From Leishmania donovani (lineage: Eukaryota > Euglenozoa > Kinetoplastea > Trypanosomatida > Trypanosomatidae), in NCBI RefSeq assembly GCF_000227135.1, contig NC_018231.1, positions 404,227 through 468,226 of the forward strand: a DNA stretch of 64,000 nucleotides, read 5' to 3'. A program made the translations under genes and the position numbers. Each line of letters begins with the position of its first letter. The first letter of the stretch is position 1. Shown here one piece after another: positions 31,194 to 43,457 of the stretch. The notes beneath the pieces were generated by a model that saw only the letters and a program-made list of their open reading frames with translations, did no database searches and was not told the DNA's origin.

Positions 31194-32249
31194 TTAGAGC
31201 TTGCTGGAAGTCGGCGCTAGAGTCTCCGTCTTCACGTTGCGGTCGCGGAAGGCCATGCACAGGTCCACCTCCTGGCGGCTGCCGAGGTAGACTGGCGTGC
31301 GCTGATGAAGACGAGTGATGGACTGCTCCAGGATACGGCCGTTGCTGCCCACCGCCTTCCCGCCTGCCTGCTCCACGATCATCGCCATCGGTGCGGCCTC
31401 GTACAGAAACCGCAGCTTTCCCTCCACCTGGTTTGCGTCCTTGGGGTAGCAGAATATACCGCCGTAGAGGAGCGTGCGGTGGATGTCGCCGACCATGGAG
31501 CCGATGTAGCGCGCACTGTAACGGGTTGTCTTGTTCATCTTGAGGTAGTTGATGTACTCCTTAAACCACGGTTCCCACTTGCCGTAATTGCCTTCGTTGA
31601 CACTGTAGATGCTGCGCTTCTTCGGGATGCTGATGTGCGGGTGCGTCAGGATGAACTCGCCGATGTTGGGGTCCAGTGTGAAGCCGTCCACACCGTGTCC
31701 GCTCGTCAGCACGAGGTTCGTGGCACTGCCGTACACGGCGTACCCGGCAGAAACCATATCTGTTCCCTTAAGCATGCGGATCACGGCGTTGGCGTCTTCG
31801 ACGCTGTTTATGTTAGCGTCCTTGGGCAGCCGCCACACACCCCAGATAGAGCCTACGGAGACGTTGGCATCAATGTTGCTGCTGCCGTCAAGAGGGTCGA
31901 AGAAGACAAGGTAGTCGCCACGGCGGCCGCTCTCGGCGATGATCATCTGCTCCTCCTCCTCGCTGCCGAGAACGCACACGCTGGTGGAGCTCAGCAGATA
32001 CGCCTTGAACGCCATGTTCGAGATCACATCCAGCTTCGCCTGATGGTCGCCAGTCGCGTTCGCCGACTGCCCAGCAATGTAGCCCAACATACCCTTCATG
32101 CCGGCACGTCGGATGTTCTTCTCAATCACCTTGACCGAAGTCTGAATCGCCATCATCAAGAGCGTGAACTCGCCGCGACTGTGCGGCGGTTGGCTCTTGA
32201 TGATGTACTGGGTGAGAGTAGTGGGGGTGGGGGTGCGCCTGACGTCCAT
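31194..32249 (-). CDS. FBP: glycosomal fructose-1,6-bisphosphatase, 351 aa
   Basis: This enzyme removes the 1-phosphate from fructose 1,6-bisphosphate in gluconeogenesis. The active-site motif FFDPLDGSSN is at residues 116-125, with metal-binding Glu residues in the EEEE stretch at 97-100 and the catalytic Asp residues in the DPLDG core. The C-terminal SKL is a type 1 peroxisomal signal, which in trypanosomatids sends the protein to the glycosome. The C-terminal substrate region (YGSATNLVLTSGHGVDGFTLD and following) is intact. The length matches the Leishmania enzyme as I recall it. The frame is open 93 codons upstream, but these encode leader sequence and a candidate splice acceptor lies between. 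It is essential for intracellular Leishmania major amastigotes according to published work. Confidence 0.97.
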   Translation of the reverse strand: MDVRRTPTPTTLTQYIIKSQPPHSRGEFTLLMMAIQTSVKVIEKNIRRAGMKGMLGYIAGQSANATGDHQAKLDVISNMAFKAYLLSSTSVCVLGSEEEEQMIIAESGRRGDYLVFFDPLDGSSNIDANVSVGSIWGVWRLPKDANINSVEDANAVIRMLKGTDMVSAGYAVYGSATNLVLTSGHGVDGFTLDPNIGEFILTHPHISIPKKRSIYSVNEGNYGKWEPWFKEYINYLKMNKTTRYSARYIGSMVGDIHRTLLYGGIFCYPKDANQVEGKLRFLYEAAPMAMIVEQAGGKAVGSNGRILEQSITRLHQRTPVYLGSRQEVDLCMAFRDRNVKTETLAPTSSKL

Positions 32250-32283
32250 GCTGAGCAAGAGTGCCGCGGCTGCGGTAGGAGAC

Positions 32284-32345
32284 CTGAGGGTGGAATACGG
32301 AAAGGAGGGGTGACGGAGGCTGGAGTGTGTGTGTGTGTGTGAGGG
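32284..32345 (-). promoter_or_regulatory. candidate trans-splice acceptor for fructose-1,6-bisphosphatase
   Basis: The minus strand has a CA/CT tract, including CACCCCTCCTTTCC, followed by AG at 32284-32285, about 35 bases before the ATG. Two further AGs lie closer to the ATG and cannot be excluded. Confidence 0.4.
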
Positions 32346-33018
32346 GGGGGGGCAACACCAATAAAGTGATCGGTTCGAGACTGGCGTAGCGACAGGCGTG
32401 TGGACCAGAGCGTGAAAACAGGAGGCGGCGGTGGCCGCGATGGGAGGATGACAGAAGAAATCGGTGAAGAAGAGCACAGGGATGGTGGTGGTGGTGGTGG
32501 TAGATGTGCAACCACGAATAGGAGCCAACTACCAAGAGACAGAGGCGCACGCGCACACACGTATGTACGGTGCGTGGGCTATAGAGAGAGAGGGAGAGAG
32601 AATAAGACTGCGCGTGTGCGTCTGAGTGCAGAGGAGCGGTGAAGTCAGTGAGGGGGGAAGGGGTAAGGGGGAAGGGGGTGGAGTAGTTTGATGAGCGAAA
32701 CAGGTACCTCCACAGGGCAGATGGTGTGTGTGTGTGTGCGTGCAAACGCCACGGCGGAGGCAGAAGCAGGAACGGCGACGGTGAGGGAGAGAAAGTGGCA
32801 CAGAAGGATGCCCCGGAAGCCCTGAGGGGAGATAAGCCCACCAGATCAGCAGACAGCGACATGCATGAGTGCCTCGCAGCACGGGACGGCGATGCCGTAC
32901 AACAGAGGCAGCGGCAGAAGGAGGCGGAGCGTGCGCACCTCCACCTCTTCGTTGTGATTGTCTACACTTCTTCGACCCACACGTCGGCCCCCTCTGGAGC
33001 CATCAGGTATGAACTGCG
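32346..33018. other. spacer, no gene seen
   Basis: The stretch holds a GGT/GGTGGT patch near 32482-32500, TG near 32724-32740 and purine-rich simple sequence. It is the likely region between the methyltransferase remnant and the leader of fructose-1,6-bisphosphatase. Confidence 0.5.
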
Positions 33019-34166
33019 TTAGCAAAGGCGTGAGCGAGAGTGAGGGCAGCGGAGGCGTTGCTGTAAACGGTCAGAGACACAGACGGGCACGAGCTCACTT
33101 ATGATGAGGAGCCGCCCGAGCAGCAATGTGCACAGATGCACGAGCGCAAGTGCCATGCTCATCGAGACAGGTCTGGGACTGGAATCGGGCGTCGTTCCTC
33201 CGCACCTTGCCGCTTTCCGCCTCTTCCACCTGCGGGGTGGACATAGGGAGACAGCGTGGATGCGTAACTCCTTACGTGATGCCCACTCCCCCGGTGCGAT
33301 GTGCACCTCTTGACAGCCCTTCGCCTTCAACAGCTGTTCGACGCGGAGCACCCTGTCTTCAATGCCGTGCACGTCGACGACCAGCTGCTCGATGCGCCGC
33401 CACTCCGAATCGGCAATGCCCTGCAGAACGTCCCACTCGGACCCCTCGACGTCCCCCTTGACCGGAGCGATTGGCCCGCCTGTAGCGCGGCGACACATCG
33501 CAACGTCTGCCTTGCGGGACGTTGATCGCTCGAGGAGATCGGCGAAAGACACGCAGCCGCACTGCTCGCGCCTCCTCTGCGACGGAGACGCGAGGAAAAT
33601 GATAAGGAGCAGTGCCAGCGCCGGCATAAGCAGGAGTCTGGCAATCCACTGCAGAGCAGGTGTCTCGAGCAACGAGCCCAGGATCAGGGTCGGTTGCGCA
33701 GGCAAGTTGCCCGAGGCGACGTTGCCGCGGGCCATCACCGACAGCTACGTGCAGCGAGGGGCGGCCTTCCACGCGCGGGTCAGCAAGGAACTGGGCGCCG
33801 GCCACGGATGCGGCCGACGCGCCAACTTGCGCCACCCGCACGCGCTGCCTGTAGCGTGCAGTATTCTCCTTTACCAGCGCACACAGGCGAAGAATCGGCT
33901 CGGCTGCCAGGACGACGGCCTGTGGATTCACTTCTAGCACCAAAATGCTACAGAGACCAACCTTAAAGTCCATATCGATCACCAAGGGACTGCCGGTGGC
34001 AGGAACGTTGACGCCGTGACGCCTGTAGAACGTATCCTTGAAGATCTCTCGCGCTACCGTCGCCGTTCTCCAGGCTCCGCAGACGGCCTTGTACTCCACC
34101 GGCCTCGCGCAGCCGGAGGCAGCGGTGAGCTTGCTGGGTGCGTTTCGTGAGTCGGCGCGTGTGCAA
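33019..34166 (-). pseudogene. FkbM-family methyltransferase, frame-broken
   Basis: Two adjoining minus-strand frames hold consecutive parts of an FkbM-type S-adenosylmethionine-dependent methyltransferase. The upstream part (about 33770-34115) has the region of motif I, VIDMDFKVG, followed by AAEPI and KENTARY, matching the VIDVGANIG, FEP and KENV positions of the family. The downstream part (33019-33738) has KGDVEGSEWDVLQGI, matching the family K-DVEG-E motif near the C-terminus. A frame change lies between about 33738 and 33780, and at least one more break lies near the start, where no frame gives an intact N-terminus. Motif I has lost the usual Gly-Ala-Asn residues. Decay of a once active gene is likely; a sequencing error could explain one shift but not the altered motif. 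Confidence 0.65.
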
Positions 34167-35327
34167 GACCCACCGGTGAACCTACAGGGAGAGAGCGGCG
34201 TACGCCCGCAGGCAGTCAGTTGGCAGCATGAGCACCATAGCGCTGTGGCAGTACCGCGCGCGCAACTATGTGTGGTGGTGGTGGGGTGTAAATGAGCGTG
34301 GTGCTGCCGCGCTGCGGTGTTGGCAGCTGCAGGCGTTGAGGAGCGCAGATGTGCGTGTGCCTGTGTTTGTGGGAGGGGGGGGGCAGCGGTGCAAGAGTGC
34401 GCGCGTGAGGGACGTAAGAAGCGGGGAGGTCGAGACATCTCTCGCACGCTCTCTCGGCGAGAGCCCGACCGCATCTCCTCCTCGGCCTCCAGCTGTTGAA
34501 AGGCCACACTCTCCGCCTCCTTCTCGCACATGTGCCTTCGCTCTTGCGCGCCCCTGCTGGGATAACGGACGAAGCGCAGCGTCGACGCCGCTGCGACTGG
34601 GCAAGTGTCATAGGGCCGTCTGCAGTGCTCCTGCCGTTCGACTCGTGTCGTTCTTCTACATCGGAGAGGGCGCCCCTACCCACACGCACACGTACAGAGA
34701 GCAGTGGCGTCGGTGGTATCCGTAGGAGACAAACCCTGTTTGGCTTTTGGTGCTGAGTGGTTGCGAAGGTGCCGGTAATGTGTGGGTGTGAACAATGAGG
34801 CGCCGAAAGAAGAGAGGAAGAGAGGGAGAAAGATGATCCGACGGACACACACGCACATCACAAGAAGGAAGGTGAGAGAGAGGGGGCACTGTGATTTTCG
34901 GTGTGTGTATTTGCCTCTGTGGGCCTGGCGTTGCTTCTCTGAGTCGCCTGCGGTTCGCTCGTTTTCTTTCCTGTCCCATATGCCCGTGTCGTCGTGGAGG
35001 CAACGTCAGGACACAGAGCACGCACATGTGCCACCACTGGCACGCGATGCCATAACGGAGAGGGGGCCCGTGCCCGCGCGCATGCTGAAATTTGTCTGTC
35101 TCTGTGCGTGCGTGCTGGCTGTGGCGAAAGCGAACAAAACGTAAACGAAAGAAACAAGGAGGTGCGCTTGTCGTCGTCGTCTCGCCATTTCAAGGCGTCT
35201 GCTCTCGCTCCCGCACTCTCACCTGCTCGTTCGCTCGCTCAGCGGCTGCCACTCTCCGTGTCTCCCTCTCGCTCACACAAAAAGCTCAGAGGCGCACACC
35301 CACACGGTTGCCCGCAGGCACGCGAAT
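34167..35327. other. spacer between the methyltransferase remnant and repeat C
   Basis: No gene was seen. The part up to about 34530 is open in the frame of the methyltransferase remnant but is low-complexity. A G-run lies near 34371-34385. Confidence 0.45.
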
Positions 35328-35762
35328 CCCGCACGCCGACCCACCGCGTGGTGGCAAGCAACTTTGCACACGTGGTGCAGCCGTGCGCCGACTCAGCCAT
35401 CGGCGCACGGCCTCTGCCTCGAGCTCTTCCCCTCCCTCGTCTCGCAGGTCGTCTCGCAGCCCCCCTCCCTCCCCTCCCCACCAGTAGGCTGCGAGGGCCG
35501 AGTGGGACGCGCTCGAGCCACGCCGGCGCCGTGCCTCTTGTATAAATTGTGCAAACGCGCCCACCGTGGCAGCCCGCTCCGACGCAGAGCCGTCCAGCGC
35601 TTGAGCGCCGACATGAGGAGCGATACACCGCTCTGGGCCTGCCTAGGCGGTAGGGGCCCAGCCCTGTCACCACCAGAGGGGTGGCTTGGCATCGGCAGAG
35701 GCCGGGGGACCCTCTTGGCTTCCTCGCCGAGCGGACACTGGGCAATGTGATACCACGCTGAG
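35328..35762 (-). repeat. SIDER-like retroposon copy C
   Basis: The 435-base copy reads from CTCAGCGTGGTAT (5' end, 35762) towards lower coordinates. The opening matches the pattern of the ingi/L1Tc 5' signature (CTCAACGTGGT...GAGGAAGC-AAG). It is identical by eye to copy D wherever D has sequence, but in inverted orientation. It is sense to the gene cluster and lies about 7.7 kb past the DRBD3 stop codon. Similarity to copy D ends sharply at 35328. Confidence 0.75.
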
Positions 35763-38700
35763 CTGGACCCCCCGTCACCACGGCGAGAGATGGACAGTCC
35801 TCCCCCCCCATACACACTCACACACACACACACACAACGAAGAGAATGAGACTACAGGCGAAGAGGCTTGTAGCCAGTGACATCGTTGTGCTGTGGGGAA
35901 CGTTGTAGAGGCAGCACGGTAGCCGTTCAGACTGAGGGAGTGAGGGGGGGGGACAAGTAGGGCAGAGCGTGAGAGAGCCGGCGGGAGAACGTGACACGCC
36001 GACACAGTGCGCTCGGCAACAAGAACTTCTCGGGGAAGCTCTCGTTCTCTCTGCGGCCCTTGCTGCACGCGCGCCCGCGCATGGCACACGACGCTGTATA
36101 CGGCGTGGGGGTGACATCGTTCTCGTGGTCAAACATGAAAGTGAGAGGGGGGATGGATGGGTGGGTGGGGGGGGGGGCGCGAAGACGGAAACTTCAAAAT
36201 GGGGGAGAGACACGAATAACGAGTACAGACGCCGTCATCAAACAACGGAGGGCGCACGACCAACGGATGCCCGGAGCCGAACGCGCCAAAACGCGCGAGG
36301 CGGCGGGAGAGGGAGAGGAGGAAGCGAAGGTGCGAGTCGGCCAAAGCCAACAGCGACTCTATCGAAGCACGGAGGCACACGCACACGCACACAGGCAGAC
36401 ACACATGCGTCGAAAAGAGGAAGAAGAAAGCTCGGAGCACAAGCCAAAGAACAAAAGGAAACAAGCAACGTCGAAAACGGCGACGAGTTCGGCATCACAC
36501 AACGTGAGGCACGAAAATGTTAGAGGGAGCCAGAGATACAAGGAATGACGCCCACCATAGCACAGCATACTCGCAGGCAACCGTTACAACCAACAGCAGT
36601 TCGTCAGGCAGCGACAGAGACACACGCGTATATGCGACAACATCCCCCCGCCCTCCTTCTCCACTATAATAAGGAGACAACAACAATGGAAAGCGTGCGT
36701 GTGTGTGAGAGAGAGCGAAAGCGGCATACACCTACACGCACATACAGCGTACGCACAGCAACAAGGGTTGCAAGAGCAACAACCACAGCGCTGAGGAAGA
36801 GGGGATAGAGGGAGATGCGCAAAGGCAGACGCAGACACATGCAAGCCAAACAAAGACAAGCCGTCGGGGGAGAGATCGCACACACACGCGGGTACGAGAG
36901 ACATACGCATATACATAGAGAGAGGGAAAGAGCGATAAGACAGAGGCTATGAAGTGCCATCCTCGACATAACTGTTGTGGTCCTCACACAGCGCCCCTAC
37001 AGCACTCTCGCTCCTTTACCCTCTTGCCCTCTCAAGCCGGGGATAGTGGCCACCAGACGGCGAAACAGACAACAACGAGAACAGCCAACGTACAACAACA
37101 AAGTAAAACAACGAAATGCCGACGGCCTACTCGAACAGCGGCGCACGGCGAGAGCACCTTGGCTCGCACACACAGACACATAAAAAAAAACGCACATAAT
37201 AATAATAAAAGGAAGCCCAAACGCGCACGTGCGAAGCATAGGAAGGTGGGAAAAGGGGTGGGGAGCGGCGGCGATGATAACGGAGGGGACAGCATGGGTG
37301 GCGGGGAGGGAGGAGGGGGCAGACACACACACACACACACAAGGAACACGCATACATGCACATTCGGCAGGGGGGCTCGTTTCGTTGCATGTGTGCTATC
37401 GGTGAAGTCTCCGGAGCAAGAATCGATAGGGGAAGAGAATCGACAGGGGATGGGGGAGTCACCCGGGAGCGGACGGGCGATGCAGTGCTGGCGTTTACGA
37501 GCGCACCAGAGACGAGAGGGAGAGACCATCACGGCAAGGGGAAAAAAACAAAGAACACAAAACGAGTCTACTCAGAAGCGCGTATCGGTTCGTCTCACTT
37601 GCATCAGAGGAAGAGGTAGAAGGCCCATCCACAAACGCGGCTGCTGCGCGCGCGTTTGAGTGTGCGTGCGCGGGTGTCGGTGCCAACCGCTCTCACCCTC
37701 ACCCTTCCTTGGCAAGGAAGCGCGGGCGTGTGGGGAGGAAGGAGGGCCGCAGCGCACCCAGGTAGCACGTTCGCTGCCCTTCCATCCCCCGCTCTCATTC
37801 CTTTGCGCGTGTCTGTGTATTCTTCGCTCCAGCTTTCCCTCTTCCGCACACGTGCAGCTGAAAAGGCAGGAGCCGCCCACGTCTGCACGCACCCTGCGAT
37901 ATACGCATACGCCTATACACTCCCTCACGCAGACACATATGCGCCGACTAACACACGCCATGAAAAAGAGAGAGCAGCGAGACATGGCCATCGCGGTGCC
38001 GAGGAACAGAATAGAGGAGAGGGATGAGGAGTACGCCTTTCGCCACGATGCCGCATTGAATCCTCGGCATCATTCCATCTTCGTTTTGTGTTGCTCCTGG
38101 TCTTCTGGTCCTTGAAAAAGAGGAGCGTTCACGGCTTTCTGCTGAGCATCGTCACCAACTCGAAAGCGTGGCACACACAGCCAGACGGGAAAAAAATATC
38201 CGTTCAAGTTCTCATTGATTCTTTCGACGCTGTTTGTGATGCGCGCCTCGCTCCATCAATGTTTCGCTCCGCCTTCCTTGCCGCTCGCACCGCGGCGTCT
38301 GTGCACCCTCGTTGGTTCGCCTTCCTTCTGCGCGTCAGGAGGGCGCAGCCGCCCTCCTCGTCCTCTCTCCTACTCATCCACACAGGGCAAGCAAGAGCCA
38401 CGGAGGAAAACGCCAGCTGATACAGGAGGGAAGGATGAGGAAGGAGAGAGAGGAGGGGGGGGGCGGTGCAGAGAGGGCATGTCGCGGACAGGCACGGGAA
38501 TATACAGCAAAGTAGATCACAAACAGAGCTGGAGAAGATACACGAACATGCACGCACGCACGCACGCGAAAGGGAAAAAGAAGAAGGCGGGAAGGGGAGG
38601 AGGAGTCGGGTGCGCAGACACGGATAACAGAGAGAAACACATGTAGATGCACACATGTGCGCATGAGCGCAGACAAGGTAGACAGGAGAGAGAGAGAGGA

Positions 38701-41700
38701 GTATGCTCGAGCAGCCCATACATCGCGTTTCAGCTTGTTCCTCGTTTCCGTGTCTCTCGCTGCCAGCATACGCACAGTCAAGAACGTTAGCTGAGCGCCC
38801 CCGAAAAAAAAAGAACAAGGAGAGAGCAAGAAGGGATGAGACACCAGGGCAGCAGGCGCAGCAGGAGAGATCCGCACAACATCAGACACGTGAAAGCACA
38901 TCCGTACACACGCACACCGGCACAGACGGCAGAAGCGGTCCTTCTCTCTGCACACTTTTTCCTCAGTCGCCGCCTCCCAACGGGAACCGGACGGGCACTG
39001 AAGAACGGCAGAACAGAAAAAGAAAGGAGGGAAGACTCAAGAGATGTTCGCTTCAGCTAACGCGCTCCCTGGTCTCACAGTTCTGTTCTATCCACTATCT
39101 CCACTTGTCTCCGCCTAGTTGAACGGACCATCGTAACCGGTGCTGCCGCTTCGCGGCCCGAAAAGAGAGCTGGTGGGCCCACACACATCACTTGCATATA
39201 CACGCATACACACACACACGCACAGTTGAACGTAGAATAAGTCTTCTGTGGCGCTCTACTATCCTCATAAGCATAAAGAGCCTCGCAAGCCCCCGAAGTG
39301 CCTCCAAGTCGGCCCAGCTCCTCCTGTCCCTTCCTATCTATATGTATATATCAGTTGGGTGGAGGAGGAGGGAGGGCGGGAGGGGGGAGGGAAGGAATTA
39401 TGCGTCCATGTTGTGCCTCGTGTGTTCCACCGACACGTGAACACGCAGGCGAAAACAAAAACAAACAGACGCACAACCGAAGAAGAGAGAAACCGACGCG
39501 CACGCACCAGAGACGCGCCAGGGACGCAATCGCCGGCACAGCGAAGAAAGAGGCGACAATGCAAACAAGCGCACGCGGTTCGGAGCTGCAGCGGTGGAGG
39601 ACAAGACGTCATCATGAGGCATCGTCGCTATGGTGGGAAGAGCACAAGATGAAGGCAAGAAGACACGAGCAACCGAGAACGAGAGAGGGCAGAGGGAATT
39701 TGGTGGGGGAGGGGAGGGGGGAGGAAGGGGGCAGACAGCAAGTAAGGAGGGGGTCGTGGAGAAAGAGGCCCAGAAAACCAAAACAAAAAGATGGTTGCGC
39801 ATTTTGCGTGTGTGTGGGTGGTGCCAGGGGAGGAGGGGATGCCGAGTACCATCGTTAGCGGGCCCTTCGAGAGTGGTTCAGTGAAAGAAGAAGGGAAGGG
39901 GACGAGAGACGCAGGCACGACCGCGCGAGGAGGAGAGGTAAGAGAGGAGACACAGATACATTGAGATGCTCCCTATCCTTCTCTTTTTCTTCCGCTTGCC
40001 TCCTCGCAGCAGCAGCAGCAACACAGTTCGCTTCACCCTCCGTACTTGATTGTGGTCTACATCATGCGATGCCCTCTTGCGTTGCTTTCTCTCTGTCCCG
40101 CCTCTTCCTCTCTCCATAGATGACAATATACTTCGTGTATCCCTGCGCCTCGCTTCGTCGCAAGCGTTAGCGATGCCCATTCGCGAGGGTGGAATCACTG
40201 AAAGAGGCAAAACGAGAAAAACAAACGTGAGGTGGAGGGAGGTTATAGGAAAAGGGAAGAGCGCGCTCTCTGTATTCTGTGTGGTTATCTCTCTCTCTCC
40301 CTGTGTGCGTGTGTGTCTGTGCGCGGCTTATCTGTACGAAGTGCTTGGGGGAAGGGGAGGGGAGGGGAGGAAGGGGAGAGGGCGGCTAAGGAAACCCCCA
40401 CAGGGATAGAGAGAGAGAGGGAGGGACAGTTAATAGAGAGAAAGGAGAGAGGAAACACCACACAACAACAAAAAACGGAAAACAAGAGAGACGAAGGGAA
40501 AGAGAGACGGAGAGAAAGAGAGCGCAGCACACACACACACACACAAAATAAAGAAGAGTGTACTTCAACACGGTGAGGGGATGAAAGAGGAACAAGGGAT
40601 ACCAGGCAAGGATACCACGACAACGACACGGATGCGCACCCACACGTACACGGGAATAGGGATTTTATCGAGAGGCGGAACATGCGCTGAGTTCTAATTT
40701 GGTTGTTGTTGACGTCGATCATGTTTCCGCTGTTCCTCTCTCCCTCTCCCTCTGTGTGAGTGCGTGTGTACTTTTTTCTTCTTTCTGCTCTGTGTGTGTG
40801 TGGGGGGGGGAGGGGGGCGACGTTTCGTGGCAGTAAAACCGAAGAGTGCAAAACAGCGAGAGCAAGAGGGCACAGCTCCGGGAAGGAGGGCAGGAGGGGG
40901 TGCTGACGTGATGGAGGCGTGGGGGAGGAGAGAAGAGAAAGGAGAGGGAGAGGTTACCCACACCTTCTCAACGGTAGATGCGATGAGACGAACGCGCAAA
41001 GGCGAACGGTGCGTGAACAGCGGCAGAGGAAACGACAAGAGAAGCAGGTCTGGGCGGCGCACCTACCAACCATAAACATCAGAGGGCACGGCAGTGGAGC
41101 CATACGCCACAGGACCCTCCATTCTCCCTCGTACATGAGCTTCCTCTCTCGTGATGTGAACGCGTCTACATCCCTGTTGCATCTCTTGAAGGCCCCTTCG
41201 GCCACACGTGCGTGCGCTTGTACATGCGCCCGCCACCTCTGATCTTGCTGATATCCTCCTTGCAACCCCCGTGATTCCGAGCACCACTACAGTCGAAGTC
41301 ACCTAAATGGCCTCCCGTTTCCTGTCAACATGACCGTGCGTTCCAGCTGATTGTTTCTTCTTTCACGTTTGCGTGTGTGACCGAGGGAGCGGAAGAGAGG
41401 GAAAACGCCATGCAAACACGGAAGAAAAAAGAAATGGTCGCCTCTGCATACCGAGTAAGGGGCATAGGGGCGGGAGGAGGACTTCTGGGACGAGGGAGGC
41501 CGGGAGAGGGTCGAGGACAGAGGAAGGAGGGAGGGGTGTACCGGGGGAGACCTTGCCCTGCCAGGGAAACAAAGAAACAAAACATACTGACGAAGAGGGG
41601 AAAAAAGGGCGTGGGTGTAACAATATAGACCAGCAGAGAGGCAGGGAGCCACCGAGGGCGCAACCGAGCACACGCACACGTAGAGGGGGGAGGGATGGGG

Positions 41701-43457
41701 GCAGACGAGGAGACCAGAGGAGGAGGTGCGGTGCTGGGGCAAACAAGGCAATCACCAAGAGGTACACCAACGGACAAAACGAGGACAAGAAACGAAGCAT
41801 CGTCAGACGCTATGCACACACACGCACAGAGGGAAGGGACGCGAGTGGGAAGAGGGAGGCGGTGTACGGAAAAGAGGGGAGGAGGTGGAGGGGGGGGGGA
41901 ATCGACAGCCGAGAGCACATGCATTGTTTTTTTTCGTATTTTAACAAAGGCCGAGAGAAGACAAGACCAACAACAACAGCACACGCGCAGATATGCATAC
42001 ACGAACACATCTGCATATACAGACGAAGACGAAAAGAACGAGAGCTGTCCTTACCGCCGCAATCCTCCTCCCCATCCACTTGCTGTTTACGTGAGCGCAT
42101 AGGCACACATGGCTGTAGACTCCGATCTGAGTGTACATCTCTCTCTCTCTATATATATATGTTTGTGTGTGTGATTTCGCCTGTGCTGAGCGGGGATGGG
42201 GGTAGAGGAGAACAACACCTTCGACCTTACACGTCTGCCAAGACAAGCAAAAACGATGGAGGGATGGGGGGCAGAGGAGAATCGGTACAGAGCTGCAGAG
42301 AGAGGGAAAGAGAGAAAGACGGAGGCAGTTGTATATGTGCGTGTATGTGTGCGCGTCCAGCATTATCCAAGGCGATGACCACACCAGAAACGAAAGCAGG
42401 CATGAGGAGAGGGAGGGGCGGAGTGAAGGGCAGCACGGATGGAGGTGAGGAGGAGAAAACGAGGAGAGGAAAAAACAAACAAAGAACATCAAGACGCTTA
42501 CATCCACAAGCACACAACCATATACACGGATCAAGATACCGTAAAACACACGCACACACACAGGGGGGGGGCATGGAAAGAGGCGAGCACAAGGCGAGTA
42601 CATGACACACACGCACATACACAACGGGAAGAAAAAAGAAGAAAAACGATGTGCGACGGGAACAAAAAGAGAGACTCCATCATCCACACATCGGGCGGAG
42701 GCGAACGGTGAAGGGTGGGCAAGGTATGGCTGCCAGATGCGGATGGAAACGATGAAGGGTGCAAAGGTGGGGAGCACATGGCAGCAACCTGAGGGCTGAC
42801 TGACGAAGCTAATTGCCACGAGAGGCGGGGAGGTGTTTGTGCGCCTTGCATCCGCCGTCCATGGAGAGAGAAGGACGCCCGATCCGATCGTTTCAAACTG
42901 TAGGGAGATGCTCGAAAGCGGTTATGTGGGAAAGCGCGCACACACACACGTGCAATGCGCGCCAGTCTCGCTCCACCTAAATAAAAATCAATCACCTCAC
43001 GGGAACACTGCAAGTGCGAGAGCGAAAGCGCACACACAGAGAGAGGCGAGGCGAGAAAATAGAGCACGTCGTAAGGCATGCAGGCACAACAAAACGAAAC
43101 AAAACAGGAGGAGAGACGCGAGTAGACTCGTAATGGTGTTTTCTACGACAGAAGAAGAAAATGGTGGCGAGCGGGAGGTTGTTCTTTTCGCCTCCGTGTG
43201 TTGACGCCGAGCGCGTCCGTTCGCCGCTTGAGAGACACGCAGGCACGCATCACACGCGCAGGCACACAAACATATCTACAGACGCACTCTCCTTCGCCCA
43301 CTCGAACACCCCAAAACAGAGGAAAAAGGCCCCAACCTCCACGATGTCTACACACTCGCGCAACCATGCGCACCCCTTTCAGCACTCTCCCTATGTGCAC
43401 CTCGTATCCATGATGATTATGTCGCTACCGTAGGCCACGGAATGCACGCCGGAGCGC
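35763..43457 (-). other. 7.7-kb gene-free, pyrimidine-rich stretch downstream of DRBD3
   Basis: No gene is supported on either strand. Every open frame, including a 292-codon minus-strand frame at 41.9-42.8 kb and a 410-codon plus-strand frame at 41.4-42.6 kb, encodes Cys/Val/Ser/Pro- or Arg/Glu/Gly-rich low complexity. The plus strand is dominated by GA, GGA and ACA runs, so the RNA made from the minus strand is rich in CT and TGT. Short repeats include CA at 37321-37340 and 40530-40548, and CT/TA at 42138-42163. It is probably a very long DRBD3 3' untranslated region, perhaps with untranslated RNA. Confidence 0.5.

Noticed and set aside
31305..32342. 345-codon plus-strand open frame
   Set aside because: Antisense to fructose-1,6-bisphosphatase, whose motifs are complete on the minus strand.
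34216..34848. 210-codon minus-strand frame upstream of the methyltransferase remnant
   Set aside because: Ser/Arg/His-rich low complexity with no relation to the FkbM frame.
41373..42605. 410-codon plus-strand open frame
   Set aside because: Arg/Gly/Glu/Thr-rich translation of GA and ACA repeats, with no ordered segment.
41941..42819. 292-codon minus-strand open frame downstream of DRBD3
   Set aside because: Cys/Val/Ser/Pro-rich translation of CT and TGT repeats; no domain.
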